A stretch of 23,075 nt of DNA. Source: a virus. Of the stretch, positions 1 to 7,146 are shown one piece after another. A model generated the notes under the pieces. It was given only the letters and a program-made list of their open reading frames with translations. It had not been told where the DNA came from and did not search any database. The DNA lies in the IMG/VR virus record IMGVR_UViG_3300027285_000036, positions 1-23,075 of that record. One strand, given 5' to 3'. A program made the position numbers and the translations under genes. Position 1 is the first letter of the stretch. Every line of letters starts with the position of its first letter.

Positions 1-2072
1 TTGTTGGAGCCCGACTCCATGCGCTCCTTGCCTTGGCCTTCTGTCAGGTCGAAGATGAAGGTGGGGGCCCACTCCAAGTCGCCGCGCTGCTTGCTTGTGA
101 TCTCGTCGATCAGCAGGGGCATGCTGTTGAGCAGGCCAGCGCGTTGTTGCATGGCCACGGGGGATGTGCCCTTGCCTGTCCGGTAGTGGATCGGGTGACC
201 CCAGACGCCTGCCTTGGCGCTCAGCGTGAGTGACTTACCCGTGCCTGACTCGGTTGAGCCGATGTGCCACACGAAGCCTTCGTACTCCGAGAACTTCAGC
301 AGTGAGCAGCCGAAGCTGTCCAGACACATCGCCAGCATGGTGTACATCTTGCGCTTGGCCATGAGGTCCCAGAACTGCCGCCACTCATCCAGCGTGCCGT
401 GCTGGCTTGTGTTCTTGTTGATGTTCTCCAGCCCCGGCATGGGGACTGTGATCTCGCGCCCGTCAGGCGTGAACACGCGGTAGTTGTAAACGAACGAGCC
501 ATCTTTTTGCCAGCCACACTGCAGCGGAATGTCCACGGCTTTCTTGGCCAGTGACGCTTCCTCCACACAGGCGCGGACGTAGTTGAACAGGTTCTCGTCG
601 TTGCCCTTGCCGTAGCTGGCAATGATGTTCTGGCCCGCCAGAAACTTCACAGTCTCATCCTTGGACACCACGTGCTTGCTGGGCATCGTCACGTTCTTCG
701 CACCCATGGGGTGCAGCGCCACAAGGTGCACAACGAAGTCGGTCTCCTGCTTGAGGATGTCAACCACAAACATGTCGTACGCAAGGACCTGAACGTGCTT
801 GGTGAACTTCTTGCCTTCGCCGTCTTTGTCTTCGCGCTCGCAGTACACGCCGCCATGCGTGCCGTAGCTGAACCCACGCGGAGCCTTGGGACGCCTGACC
901 TTCTGGTGCGGGGACTCCTCCCCCATGTCGATGTCAGACGCTTCATCGGGCGCATCGAACATCAAGTCAATGTCGTCCGGCGTGCTGGGCGCTTCGTAGT
1001 TCACGTCAACATCTTTCTCAGTGTTGTCCGTCTTGATCTCTCGGCCGAGCGCCAGCGGGTTGGTGATCTTGCCGAAGTGTGGGCAGCCTTGGCACAGTCC
1101 GGGATTCTCACTGTCCATCTTCACGCAAGCGTACGGGCCTTTGATCTCGGCCAGCTTCTGGCGCATGCGCGTCTCAGGGTAAGGGTGCAGGTCGCTGAGC
1201 CACTTGGACCAGTCTTCGCCGTCATCACACACCTTGGTCCATGAAAGCAGACCGCGCCAGATGGGTTCGAGTCCGTCTTCCTTGGGGTTGGCAATGTAGT
1301 TGGCAAGCTGTGCACAACCTGTGCCGTTCTCTGTACGAGCGTGGATGTTTTCAAACAGCGTGATGCTGTTCTGCATGAGCTTGACCTGCGTGGCGTTTGG
1401 ATCGCGCTTGAGCCGTCGACCGGGGATTGCTTCAAACTTTGGCGCTTGCATTTCAGGCGCAAGCAAAGAATTGATGACAGTTCCTATGGCTTCCAGAGAG
1501 AACACGTCCCCCGTACCCATCAACTTCACAGGGCGCGGCGTGTCGTACTTCTTCTTGAAGTTGGTCGTGCCCGGTACGCGCAGCACACGGGCTGCGTCAG
1601 CAGTCACCGTCATGTCGATGCGCATGTCCTCTTGCTTGCACAGACGCTTGAAGTTCTCTGCAACAGGTTTCCAAGAGGCAATGTCGACCTCTTTATCCAG
1701 CGGCCAGTAGCAGTGGATGCCACCGCCCGAACCCACTATCCACGGGGTGCCCAGCGCAGCCAGCCCGGTCTTTTCCAGAAATGCGTTGAGCGCCAGTGCT
1801 GCGGCCTTCTTGGACTCGTAGCCATCCATGTCGATGAACAGGGACTTGACGAACTTGGCGTTGTCAGCAAGGCGTGAGCCTGACTTCTCGAACGTGGCCA
1901 GCGCGAAATACACATCCTTGTCTGCGCCGTGCCACTTGTTTATGGCGGGGTCAAGCGCCTCGATGTCTTCTGCATACTTGTGCTCCTTCTTTGTTGTGCT
2001 CAGTTCTGCCGCGCAATAGAACCCGTGACCCGGGGACGGCAAAACAGCCGCTAAGAACTCCAGCGGTGTCAT
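1..2072 (-). CDS. PrimPol-DUF927 primase-helicase (3' end beyond window)
   Basis: Replicative primase fused to a P-loop helicase. Only the first 690 codons are in the window; the C-terminus lies left of base 1. The N-terminal half carries an archaeo-eukaryotic primase (AEP/PrimPol) signature: FIDMD (D81, D83), SGGGIHCYW (H120) and a third acidic site in RIDMTVTADAARVLRVPGT (D153/D159, ending at T169). A Cys-containing linker (PYACVK...GLCQGCPHFG) follows. The DUF927-like helicase domain has Walker A GSTESGTGKS (605-614), Walker B LLIDEI (D656, E657) and then DLTEGQGKERM near the edge. The ATG at 2072 is chosen because AAGGA sits five bases upstream. It is the last visible gene of a replication block, consistent with initiating or priming phage DNA synthesis. 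The fold assignments rest on motifs; the exact primase subfamily is uncertain. Confidence 0.85.
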   Translation of the reverse strand, partial: MTPLEFLAAVLPSPGHGFYCAAELSTTKKEHKYAEDIEALDPAINKWHGADKDVYFALATFEKSGSRLADNAKFVKSLFIDMDGYESKKAAALALNAFLEKTGLAALGTPWIVGSGGGIHCYWPLDKEVDIASWKPVAENFKRLCKQEDMRIDMTVTADAARVLRVPGTTNFKKKYDTPRPVKLMGTGDVFSLEAIGTVINSLLAPEMQAPKFEAIPGRRLKRDPNATQVKLMQNSITLFENIHARTENGTGCAQLANYIANPKEDGLEPIWRGLLSWTKVCDDGEDWSKWLSDLHPYPETRMRQKLAEIKGPYACVKMDSENPGLCQGCPHFGKITNPLALGREIKTDNTEKDVDVNYEAPSTPDDIDLMFDAPDEASDIDMGEESPHQKVRRPKAPRGFSYGTHGGVYCEREDKDGEGKKFTKHVQVLAYDMFVVDILKQETDFVVHLVALHPMGAKNVTMPSKHVVSKDETVKFLAGQNIIASYGKGNDENLFNYVRACVEEASLAKKAVDIPLQCGWQKDGSFVYNYRVFTPDGREITVPMPGLENINKNTSQHGTLDEWRQFWDLMAKRKMYTMLAMCLDSFGCSLLKFSEYEGFVWHIGSTESGTGKSLTLSAKAGVWGHPIHYRTGKGTSPVAMQQRAGLLNSMPLLIDEITSKQRGDLEWAPTFIFDLTEGQGKERMESGSN

Positions 2073-2090
2073 AAAAATCCTTGGGTTGGG

Positions 2091-2231
2091 TTACTTGCCG
2101 TCGTCCAGCAATGCTGCGAAGCGTGCGATGATTTCTTGAATCCACTCCACTGGGAGTTTGTCGTGACCAATGATGTACGCGTAGCGCAGCAGCTCGTTGT
2201 TCGTCAGGTTCTGTGGTCGAATGCCTTGCAT
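2091..2231 (-). CDS. Small phage protein, 46 aa
   Basis: Short ORF beginning MQGIRPQNLTNNELLRYAYI and ending AALLDDGK. I do not recognise the family. It is soluble, with no signal peptide or membrane segment, and looks helical. The ATG at 2231 follows GGAG at a 6-base spacing, and a stop codon lies just upstream in frame. Its start lies inside the 3' end of the helix-turn-helix gene (28-base overlap), and it ends 18 bases before the primase-helicase start, so it fits the packed gene order and is probably translated. Confidence 0.6.
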   Translation of the reverse strand: MQGIRPQNLTNNELLRYAYIIGHDKLPVEWIQEIIARFAALLDDGK

Positions 2232-2482
2232 GCTTTACTCCATGCCTCCTCGGCCGTGCCGGAAGACTGCAAAATTTTGAGAAGAGACGTTACCGTTGGA
2301 CGGTACGCCACGAAGACCTCACCGCCTGCGAACCAGTTGTAGATCGTCTGACGGGACACCCCGGTCAGCTCAGAAATCTTGGTCACAGGAAAGTCGAGGT
2401 ACACGGCCCAGCGCCCGAGCTGGTTGCCCAGCGTCTTGGGAGCAGCATGCACCGTGTCGATGATCTGTTGGGAATATGCCAT
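2204..2482 (-). CDS. Helix-turn-helix DNA-binding protein, 92 aa
   Basis: Small probable DNA-binding regulator. The central segment VTKISELTGVSRQTIYNWFAGG is a classical helix-turn-helix: ISELTG first helix, VS turn, RQTIYNWF recognition helix. Flanking helices match a compact Cro/XRE-like or transposon-resolvase-like HTH. The ATG at 2482 is preferred over a longer reading into the HNH gene, because the HNH stop (2484-2486) lies two bases upstream and this start gives a complete HTH. The Shine-Dalgarno site is weak, so translation may be coupled. It may regulate phage transcription or replication; target sites are unknown. The inverted repeats described elsewhere in this window would be candidate targets, but nothing links them directly. 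Confidence 0.75.
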   Translation of the reverse strand: MAYSQQIIDTVHAAPKTLGNQLGRWAVYLDFPVTKISELTGVSRQTIYNWFAGGEVFVAYRPTVTSLLKILQSSGTAEEAWSKACKAFDHRT

Positions 2483-2483
2483 A

Positions 2484-2975
2484 TCAGTCCGCGACGTGCA
2501 GCTCCGCTTTGGCAGTAAGGTATGCAGCGTGCGCTGCTTCCGGCGTATCAAACGCACCCAGAAACATGTGCACGCCGTTGGCCTTTATCTGCGCGTGAAA
2601 CTTTTTGCCGATGGTAGACACGCCCAAGAGACCCGACTTATTGTTGCGCATAGCGCCTTTGCGGTTCCAGCCATTAACAGCAACAGAAACGTCGCGTAAA
2701 TTCACGATACGGTTGTCGCTCGGGCAGCCGTTGATGTGGTCGATCTCGGCTTGCGGCCATGTGCCGTACGTCAGCAGCCACGCAAGGCGGTGCGCCTTAA
2801 ACTCGTAGCCAAGAAGCCGAACACGCACATAGCCCTTGCTGTCCAAGCGCCCGGTCACATCACCAGCCACACGCTTGTGTCCGTCTACGCGGTGCGTAAA
2901 CAAACCGGTTGTCGGGTCGTAGCAAAGCAGTGCCTGCACTTCCTCGCGGGATACCGCTGTGTTGTATTTTTTCAT
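2484..2975 (-). CDS. HNH-AP2 homing-type endonuclease, 163 aa
   Basis: Free-standing HNH endonuclease of the HNH_3/AP2 type found scattered in phage genomes. The sequence HRLAWLLTYGTWPQAEIDHINGCPSDNRIVNLRDV contains the core: H from HRLAW, DH of the catalytic pair and the N of DNRIVNLR. The C-terminal segment beginning GLLGVSTIGKKFHAQIKANG and ending AAHAAYLTAKAELH matches the AP2-like DNA-binding repeat. The ATG at 2975 has AGGAG six bases upstream. It lies directly after a strong terminator, between the SSB-like gene and the HTH gene, so it looks like a selfish insertion; expression would need read-through or its own unseen promoter. All core residues look intact. Confidence 0.85.
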   Translation of the reverse strand: MKKYNTAVSREEVQALLCYDPTTGLFTHRVDGHKRVAGDVTGRLDSKGYVRVRLLGYEFKAHRLAWLLTYGTWPQAEIDHINGCPSDNRIVNLRDVSVAVNGWNRKGAMRNNKSGLLGVSTIGKKFHAQIKANGVHMFLGAFDTPEAAHAAYLTAKAELHVAD

Positions 2976-2984
2976 GGTTTGCTC

Positions 2985-3010
2985 CTAAAAGCAGGGGCCG
3001 AAGCCCCTGC
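2985..3010 (-). terminator. Intrinsic terminator, UUCG tetraloop
   Basis: On the minus strand, GCAGGGGC-TTCG-GCCCCTGC forms a perfect 8-bp, GC-rich stem with a UUCG tetraloop, followed at once by TTTT. This is a textbook rho-independent terminator. It lies six bases after the SSB-like gene and 10 bases before the HNH gene, closing the two-gene unit that starts near 4550. Confidence 0.88.
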
Positions 3011-3015
3011 GCAAC

Positions 3016-4008
3016 TCAGCCCTCGTCGTCCCAGTCGTCGACCATGGATGCCAAGTTGTTCTTGGCAGCAGGTACGGCGGTTGGCTTCTTCTCTTCCTTG
3101 CGCACGACAGGCTCTTCGGCTTCAGTCTCTTCCGCCACTGGCTCGGGCTTGGCTTTCGCTTTTGCTTTGGCCTTGGGTGGTGGAGGGGGCGCCTCGTCTT
3201 CAGTCTCCTCGACAGGCGCTGCTGCGGGCTTGGCCTTGCTTGCTGCTGGGCGCTCGCCGCCGATGGCGGGGTCTGCAGGTTTGGTGACGTTGTCCATCTT
3301 GGCCACGCTCATGGTGATCGCTTTGATGGCGTCGTCGGACTGGCCCTTCTCCTTGATGTTCGGGTACTCGTCGTCGGTCAACCAGCGCATGGCTTTGAAG
3401 AACAACTTGGGGGACTCGGACGCTGTGTCGAACTTCATGCGCGTCACCACTTCGGACGGATCAATGTTCTGTGCAGCCAAGTAGCGAGCGTACGCTTGCA
3501 GTGGGCGGTTGTCACCAGCTTCGCTGCCGAAGATCGAGGTCGCTGGCAGAGCCAATTGCAACACGTCGCCTTCTTGGTCATTGGCCAACACCAGCGCCAG
3601 ACGCTGTTGGTAGCGGCACGCACGGCTGTTGCCTTGACCGGAGCCTGCAATGTTCTGCACGCAGTCCGCGCAGGTCGAGGCTTGCTTGTTCTCGCTGTCA
3701 GGGCTTGGCTTGTCGCCGTCTGCAGACCAGCAATCAGGAGCGGACACCTCATTGGCGTCGTACTTCTTCATGTAGAACACGCGGGACACTTTGGGCGCAG
3801 CGTTGACCAGCACCACGTCGAGATAGCGCTCGTCGATGGCTGCAACTTCTTTGCCGTTGTTGACCAGACGGAACACGCCGCCTTTGATGGAGACACGCTT
3901 GCCACCACCGCCACCACCCGCAAGGGCTTTGGCCATGGCTGACAACTCGCCACGCGCTTTGGCGAAGGCTGGGGCTTGGGATGGGTTAAAGAGAGCTACA
4001 TTGCTCAT
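3016..4008 (-). CDS. Putative ssDNA-binding-like replication protein, 330 aa
   Basis: I do not recognise a named family. Features seen: a Gly-rich run (31-36), a beta-rich stretch (38-80), a Cys cluster (C93, C113, C116, C131) that could bind zinc, a folded region to about 250, then a low-complexity Ala/Pro/Lys/Glu tail with PPPPP and a KA repeat, ending in the acidic, aromatic tip SMVDDWDDEG. A folded core, a flexible linker and an acidic C-terminal tip is the layout of SSB, T7 gp2.5 and T4 gp32, where the tip recruits partner enzymes. Gene context (helicase upstream, primase downstream) agrees. The ssDNA-binding role is inference. The ATG at 4008 has AGGAG eight bases upstream. A strong terminator follows, as expected for a protein made in quantity. 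Confidence 0.6.
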   Translation of the reverse strand: MSNVALFNPSQAPAFAKARGELSAMAKALAGGGGGGKRVSIKGGVFRLVNNGKEVAAIDERYLDVVLVNAAPKVSRVFYMKKYDANEVSAPDCWSADGDKPSPDSENKQASTCADCVQNIAGSGQGNSRACRYQQRLALVLANDQEGDVLQLALPATSIFGSEAGDNRPLQAYARYLAAQNIDPSEVVTRMKFDTASESPKLFFKAMRWLTDDEYPNIKEKGQSDDAIKAITMSVAKMDNVTKPADPAIGGERPAASKAKPAAAPVEETEDEAPPPPPKAKAKAKAKPEPVAEETEAEEPVVRKEEKKPTAVPAAKNNLASMVDDWDDEG

Positions 4009-4029
4009 TTGGTTTCTCCTGTTGAAAAT

Positions 4030-4503
4030 TTATTTGGTGGGCTTGCGCACACTGATTGCGTATTCGGTCATCGAGTTGAGACCGGGCGGAACAACACCGG
4101 GGTTTTCCTCAAGGAACGTACCCATGTTGGTCTGCGCAATGCGCTTCTCCAGCAAGTCGATGGCGTCGTGTTCCTTGATGAACTCTTTGAACGAGTCCCA
4201 GTCTTGTGTGTTGTAGCGTGTCTTGGTGGACAGCACCACTGTACCGTTGTCGGTGCGCACAGAACTGACACCCATGACGAGCATCTGATCCTTGAGCGCC
4301 GTCTTCACGGCATCTTGTTGGCGCTTGATTTCTTCAACTGCGGCATCGTACTCCGATGTGAGCTCTTGAATCTTCGCGGCCATCTTGCGGTACACCTTGG
4401 CCAGCTTGTCCATGGGGATGGCTGCCATTGCTTCAGCGTCAGCGCGTGCTTGCTCCGCTGCGGTGTTGCTTGTTATCGTGTCTTCGTCGTCTACATCTAT
4501 CAT
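4030..4503 (-). CDS. Conserved phage protein with coiled coil, 157 aa
   Basis: Residues 15-75 are charged and helical (MDKLAKVYRKMAAKIQELTS onward), consistent with a coiled coil. The C-terminal half, TVVLSTKTRYNTQDWDSFKE through DLLEKRIAQTNMGTFLEENPGVVPPGL and ISVRKPTK, resembles a domain common in phage replication regions but without an assigned function that I know of. The ATG at 4503 follows AGGAG at seven bases. It is the first full-length gene after the promoter candidate at 4547-4574 and is probably co-transcribed with the SSB-like gene 21 bases downstream. Confidence 0.7.
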   Translation of the reverse strand: MIDVDDEDTITSNTAAEQARADAEAMAAIPMDKLAKVYRKMAAKIQELTSEYDAAVEEIKRQQDAVKTALKDQMLVMGVSSVRTDNGTVVLSTKTRYNTQDWDSFKEFIKEHDAIDLLEKRIAQTNMGTFLEENPGVVPPGLNSMTEYAISVRKPTK

Positions 4504-4531
4504 TTGCTTCTCCTAAAAGCGGTTGTGAAAT

Positions 4532-4547
4532 TGTCTAAGATTTGACA
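4532..4547. promoter_or_regulatory. Inverted repeat TGTCTA-N3-TTTGACA, copy A
   Basis: The plus strand reads TGTCTAAGATTTGACA, with TGTC/GACA arms eight bases apart. The same motif occurs at 20355-20370 (13 of 16 bases identical, differing only in the central three). Both copies lie in intergenic promoter-bearing gaps. This copy begins at the downstream edge of the putative -10, covering the expected start of transcription, a typical repressor position. The operator role is inferred. Confidence 0.45.
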
Positions 4548-4570
4548 TCATACATGGGATTTTTTCTCAT
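4535..4570 (-). CDS. Possible 11-aa mini-ORF
   Basis: Directly after the SNF2 helicase stop, AAAGGAG sits four bases before an ATG that opens MRKNPMYDVKS and then TAG. The ribosome binding site is as good as any in the window, but the peptide is tiny and overlaps the promoter candidate and inverted repeat A, so it may be a remnant or fortuitous. It could be translated from helicase read-through mRNA only. Confidence 0.25.
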   Translation of the reverse strand: MRKNPMYDVKS

Positions 4571-4574
4571 GCAA
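4547..4574 (-). promoter_or_regulatory. Sigma70-like promoter candidate
   Basis: On the minus strand, TTGCAT (4574-4569), a 16-base spacer and TATGAT (4552-4547; five of six to TATAAT). The -35 match is poor (TTG only), but the site lies in the only gap of the block that could feed the two-gene unit ending at the terminator at 2985-3010. Candidate only. Confidence 0.4.
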
Positions 4575-4582
4575 CTCCTTTC

Positions 4583-6145
4583 CTAAGAATTTTTTACTTC
4601 GCTGTCGAACAGGCCAACGAGCAACGAGTTGTCAGAAACTTTGGTGTTCATGGCCTTGAACAGCTTCTTCTCAATCGGGCTCGACTCGATGTGTACCACA
4701 GTAACTTTGTCGGAATCTTGACCTTTACGGTCGGCTCGTGCTATGCACTGGATGTACTGCTCGACGCTCATGAGCGGACCGAAGAACACAACCGTGTCAG
4801 CTGCCGTTAAGGTGATGCCGTGCGCAGTGGCCGCAGGCTGCATGACGAGCACCCGGATGGTGTCGGTTGTCTGGAAGTCGTTGATGATGCGCCCCCGCTT
4901 GGTCGCGTTCACGTCGCCGTGAATTTGTTCAACGCCGTACCCCTTCTTGGTCAGGTGGTTCACGATGGTGTCGATGCTGGAGCGGAACAGCGCGAAGATG
5001 ATGACCTTGCGTGACGTCTCTTCGAGCACTTCCTCCAACACGTTCAGGCGTGGTGCAGCGTCGAACTCCACAACTTCCTTGTCGTCAGTGTACGCAGCGC
5101 CGCAAGAAATCTGCAGCAACTTGTTGACGGCAACGCCAGCGTTGACCGCGCTGATCGTCTCACCCGCCGCACGCACCATGAGCTGCTCCTTGAGCATGCG
5201 GTAGTACTTGTTCTGTTGGGGTGTCATGGGCACCTCACGCGTCACTGTGATGACTGGCGGCAAGTCGAGGCACTGCGCTTTTGTGAAACGTATTGCTGGC
5301 TGCAGCGCGGCATACACCGTGGTCGTGGCGTCCGGCTTTGCTGCCCACTTGAACATGGTCAGCTTGTTCATCACCTTGTCGCGCCACGCTGTGAAGAACT
5401 TGGGCACGCCGCCGGGGTTCACCAACTTGGCCAAGCCGTACGCGTCCACAGGAGACTGCGAAGCGGGCGTGCCCGTCATCATCCACAGGTATGTCTCGGG
5501 CTTGATGATTGAGGCCAGCGCTTTCCAGCGTCGTGTGCTGGGGTTCTTGTATGCGTTGGCTTCGTCCACAATGACCAAGTCGAATCGGCCGTCTGCATTG
5601 ATCTCGTTGGCGATCAGGTTCAGGCCGTCGTAGTTGGCAATGACGATCTCATAGTTCTGCTGGATCATCTCGATGCGGCGCGATGCCTGCGCATGGTGGG
5701 CCACCACAGCGGAGCGGTGGATGACGCTGGAGTTGATGTCGCCCATCCACGCGCTGTGCATGATCGACAAGGGGCACAGGATCAACACACGCCGCACGTC
5801 ACCGCGCTTCATGAGGTAGTCTGCAGCCCACAGTGCGCTCAGCGTCTTGCCTGTGCCGGGGTCGTTGAAACAGAATGCGCGGCGGTACAGCGTGAGGAAG
5901 CTGGCCGTCTCGATCTGGTGGGCCATGGGTGTGTAACGTCCGGGCCAGCTGTACTTGCGAGTGATGGGTGATGGTGCGTTCTTCACGCCGAGATTGCGCA
6001 GTACGCGCATCTCATCCAGCCCCCAGTACACCGCTACTTCATACGTGCCGTCGTGCTCAGAGAGCACCTTGTGTTTTGGAATGACGCTGTACTTGTGTGG
6101 GTTGCGTGTGCGCACCACCAGCGCTTTGTTGTCAATGATTTGCAC
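4583..6145 (-). CDS. SNF2-type DEAD/DEAH-box helicase, 520 aa
   Basis: Superfamily 2 DNA-dependent ATPase/helicase of the SNF2 type carried by many phages. Numbered from the GTG at 6145: motif I DPGTGKT (about 95-101), motif II VDEAN (about 193-197, DEAN in place of DEAH), motif III TGTP (about 224-227), then the second RecA-like lobe with VIIFALFRSSIDTIVNHL, IHGDVNATKRG and motif VI QCIARADRKGQ. It is a full-length two-lobe enzyme expected to translocate on DNA and remodel replication or recombination intermediates. The GTG at 6145 is preferred because GGAGG lies six bases upstream; an alternative TTG at 6169 lacks a good site. It overlaps the preceding 66-aa gene by 14 bases. Confidence 0.9.
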   Translation of the reverse strand: MQIIDNKALVVRTRNPHKYSVIPKHKVLSEHDGTYEVAVYWGLDEMRVLRNLGVKNAPSPITRKYSWPGRYTPMAHQIETASFLTLYRRAFCFNDPGTGKTLSALWAADYLMKRGDVRRVLILCPLSIMHSAWMGDINSSVIHRSAVVAHHAQASRRIEMIQQNYEIVIANYDGLNLIANEINADGRFDLVIVDEANAYKNPSTRRWKALASIIKPETYLWMMTGTPASQSPVDAYGLAKLVNPGGVPKFFTAWRDKVMNKLTMFKWAAKPDATTTVYAALQPAIRFTKAQCLDLPPVITVTREVPMTPQQNKYYRMLKEQLMVRAAGETISAVNAGVAVNKLLQISCGAAYTDDKEVVEFDAAPRLNVLEEVLEETSRKVIIFALFRSSIDTIVNHLTKKGYGVEQIHGDVNATKRGRIINDFQTTDTIRVLVMQPAATAHGITLTAADTVVFFGPLMSVEQYIQCIARADRKGQDSDKVTVVHIESSPIEKKLFKAMNTKVSDNSLLVGLFDSEVKNS

Positions 6146-6332
6146 GAATGGCCTCCATGTATGCGACAAGCGTTTTCAGGTCTTCAAGCCGGAAGTCCCC
6201 GTCCAGACAAACTTGCAAGCTGTCTTTACCGTACTGTGGGTAGTCTCCGAGCGCACAGTACCCCGGAATCCCAAGGTGTTTTGTTTCAAAAAACGACACG
6301 CCGTGTTCATTGGTTCTTTTAATTATTTGCAA
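6132..6332 (-). CDS. Small phage protein, 66 aa
   Basis: Unrecognised protein beginning MQIIKRTNEHGVSFFETKHL, moderately acidic, ending in a helical segment (LEDLKTLVAYMEAIRANH). No membrane segment. Translation appears to begin at a TTG (6332) with GGAG seven bases upstream; no ATG is available at the right place. It overlaps the gene before it (14 bases) and the helicase after it (14 bases), which points to translational coupling. Reality is likely because the frame spans exactly the gap between two good genes. Confidence 0.6.
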   Translation of the reverse strand: MQIIKRTNEHGVSFFETKHLGIPGYCALGDYPQYGKDSLQVCLDGDFRLEDLKTLVAYMEAIRANH

Positions 6333-6741
6333 GGAGGTTCTCCACGTTTTCTTTCAAGCGATACCAGCCGTCTATGCTTTCAAAGAGCCCGGCTTGTTTG
6401 ATGCGGTCGAACACATCGGTGTAGAAGTCGTCGCCTGCTGGCGGTCTTGCGTGATGTGCGTCATACCACTTGTCGCCGTGCTTCACTTGCCACATCGTGA
6501 CCGCTTGCGACAGCGGTATCTGAAACGCTTCGCTCTTGTTGGGGTCGAAACGAGGAATAGCTTTTGGGGGTTGTTGTGCACCCATTCCGAGCGCCATGTT
6601 GTACTGCGCCTGCTGCTGTGCCGCAGTTATGCGCCGCTGTTCTACCTCCATGTAATGCTGCGCTTTGAGGTTTTCCAAGTGCTCCCGGTACTCATTAGCA
6701 GTTTGCCTGTTGTTCTTAAACACGTCATCAAATAAACCCAT
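6319..6741 (-). CDS. Phage protein, 140 aa, W-x-G-W domain
   Basis: N-terminal 50 residues are helical and Gln-rich (EYREHLENLKAQHYMEVEQR). The C-terminal 65 residues (PLSQAVTMWQVKHGDKWYDA onward to RIKQAGLFES) align by eye with the C-terminus of the next upstream gene (PIETLVDLWVTRYGEEWVDV ... KRLKSLGQLET). The two are neighbours sharing one domain, so a duplication is likely. Function unknown. The ATG at 6741 has AGGAG seven bases upstream. Confidence 0.7.
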   Translation of the reverse strand: MGLFDDVFKNNRQTANEYREHLENLKAQHYMEVEQRRITAAQQQAQYNMALGMGAQQPPKAIPRFDPNKSEAFQIPLSQAVTMWQVKHGDKWYDAHHARPPAGDDFYTDVFDRIKQAGLFESIDGWYRLKENVENLLANN

Positions 6742-6750
6742 GTTGCTCTC

Positions 6751-7146
6751 CTAAGTTGGTTTCCTACACACGAACCGCGAACGGTCGGTGAGGTAGTGTG
6801 TTTCGAGTTGGCCCAAAGACTTGAGCCGCTTGTATGCTGCGCCGAAGAATGAATCTTCCAAGAGCTTGTCTACGTCCACCCATTCTTCTCCATAGCGTGT
6901 CACCCAGAGATCGACCAGCGTTTCAATAGGCGTGTTGAACGCCACGCTATCGAGGTCCGCCATCGTTACGCTGTCCACATCCGTGATGACACCGCCCGGT
7001 GCCGTGACGGTGGCGTTGAATGAGGCAGCACCGTTGCTGTTGATGGTCAAGCCGCTTTGTGGGGACGCGGTGCCAACACCCAGATTGCCCGAGCTGTTAA
7101 TGCGGAACACTTCTCTGCCTGTAGGTGCGGTGTATATGCTGGGCAT
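6751..7146 (-). CDS. Chimeric protein: tail-fibre-like motif plus shared C-terminal domain, 131 aa
   Basis: Residues 12-44 (EVFRINSSGNLGVGTASPQS, then GLTINSNGAASFN) match the G-N-(L/V)-G-(I/V)-G-T-x-S-P repeat typical of phage tail fibres and intramolecular-chaperone-type fibre tips. The C-terminal 60 residues instead resemble the adjacent 140-aa protein (W-x(4-5)-G-(D/E)-x-W then an RLK-x-x-G-x-L helix). A fibre module inside a replication region is out of place. The ATG at 7146 overlaps the upstream stop as TGATG; there is no clear Shine-Dalgarno site, so coupling is likely. A GTG three bases earlier is an alternative start. Function unknown. Confidence 0.65.
   Translation of the reverse strand: MPSIYTAPTGREVFRINSSGNLGVGTASPQSGLTINSNGAASFNATVTAPGGVITDVDSVTMADLDSVAFNTPIETLVDLWVTRYGEEWVDVDKLLEDSFFGAAYKRLKSLGQLETHYLTDRSRFVCRKPT

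Noticed and set aside
4542-4570. Plus-strand TTGACA as a promoter
   Set aside because: No -10 at a suitable distance and no plus-strand gene downstream; the TTGACA is an arm of the inverted repeat.
6146-6169. TTG start for the SNF2 helicase at 6169
   Set aside because: No Shine-Dalgarno site, whereas GTG 6145 has GGAGG six bases upstream.
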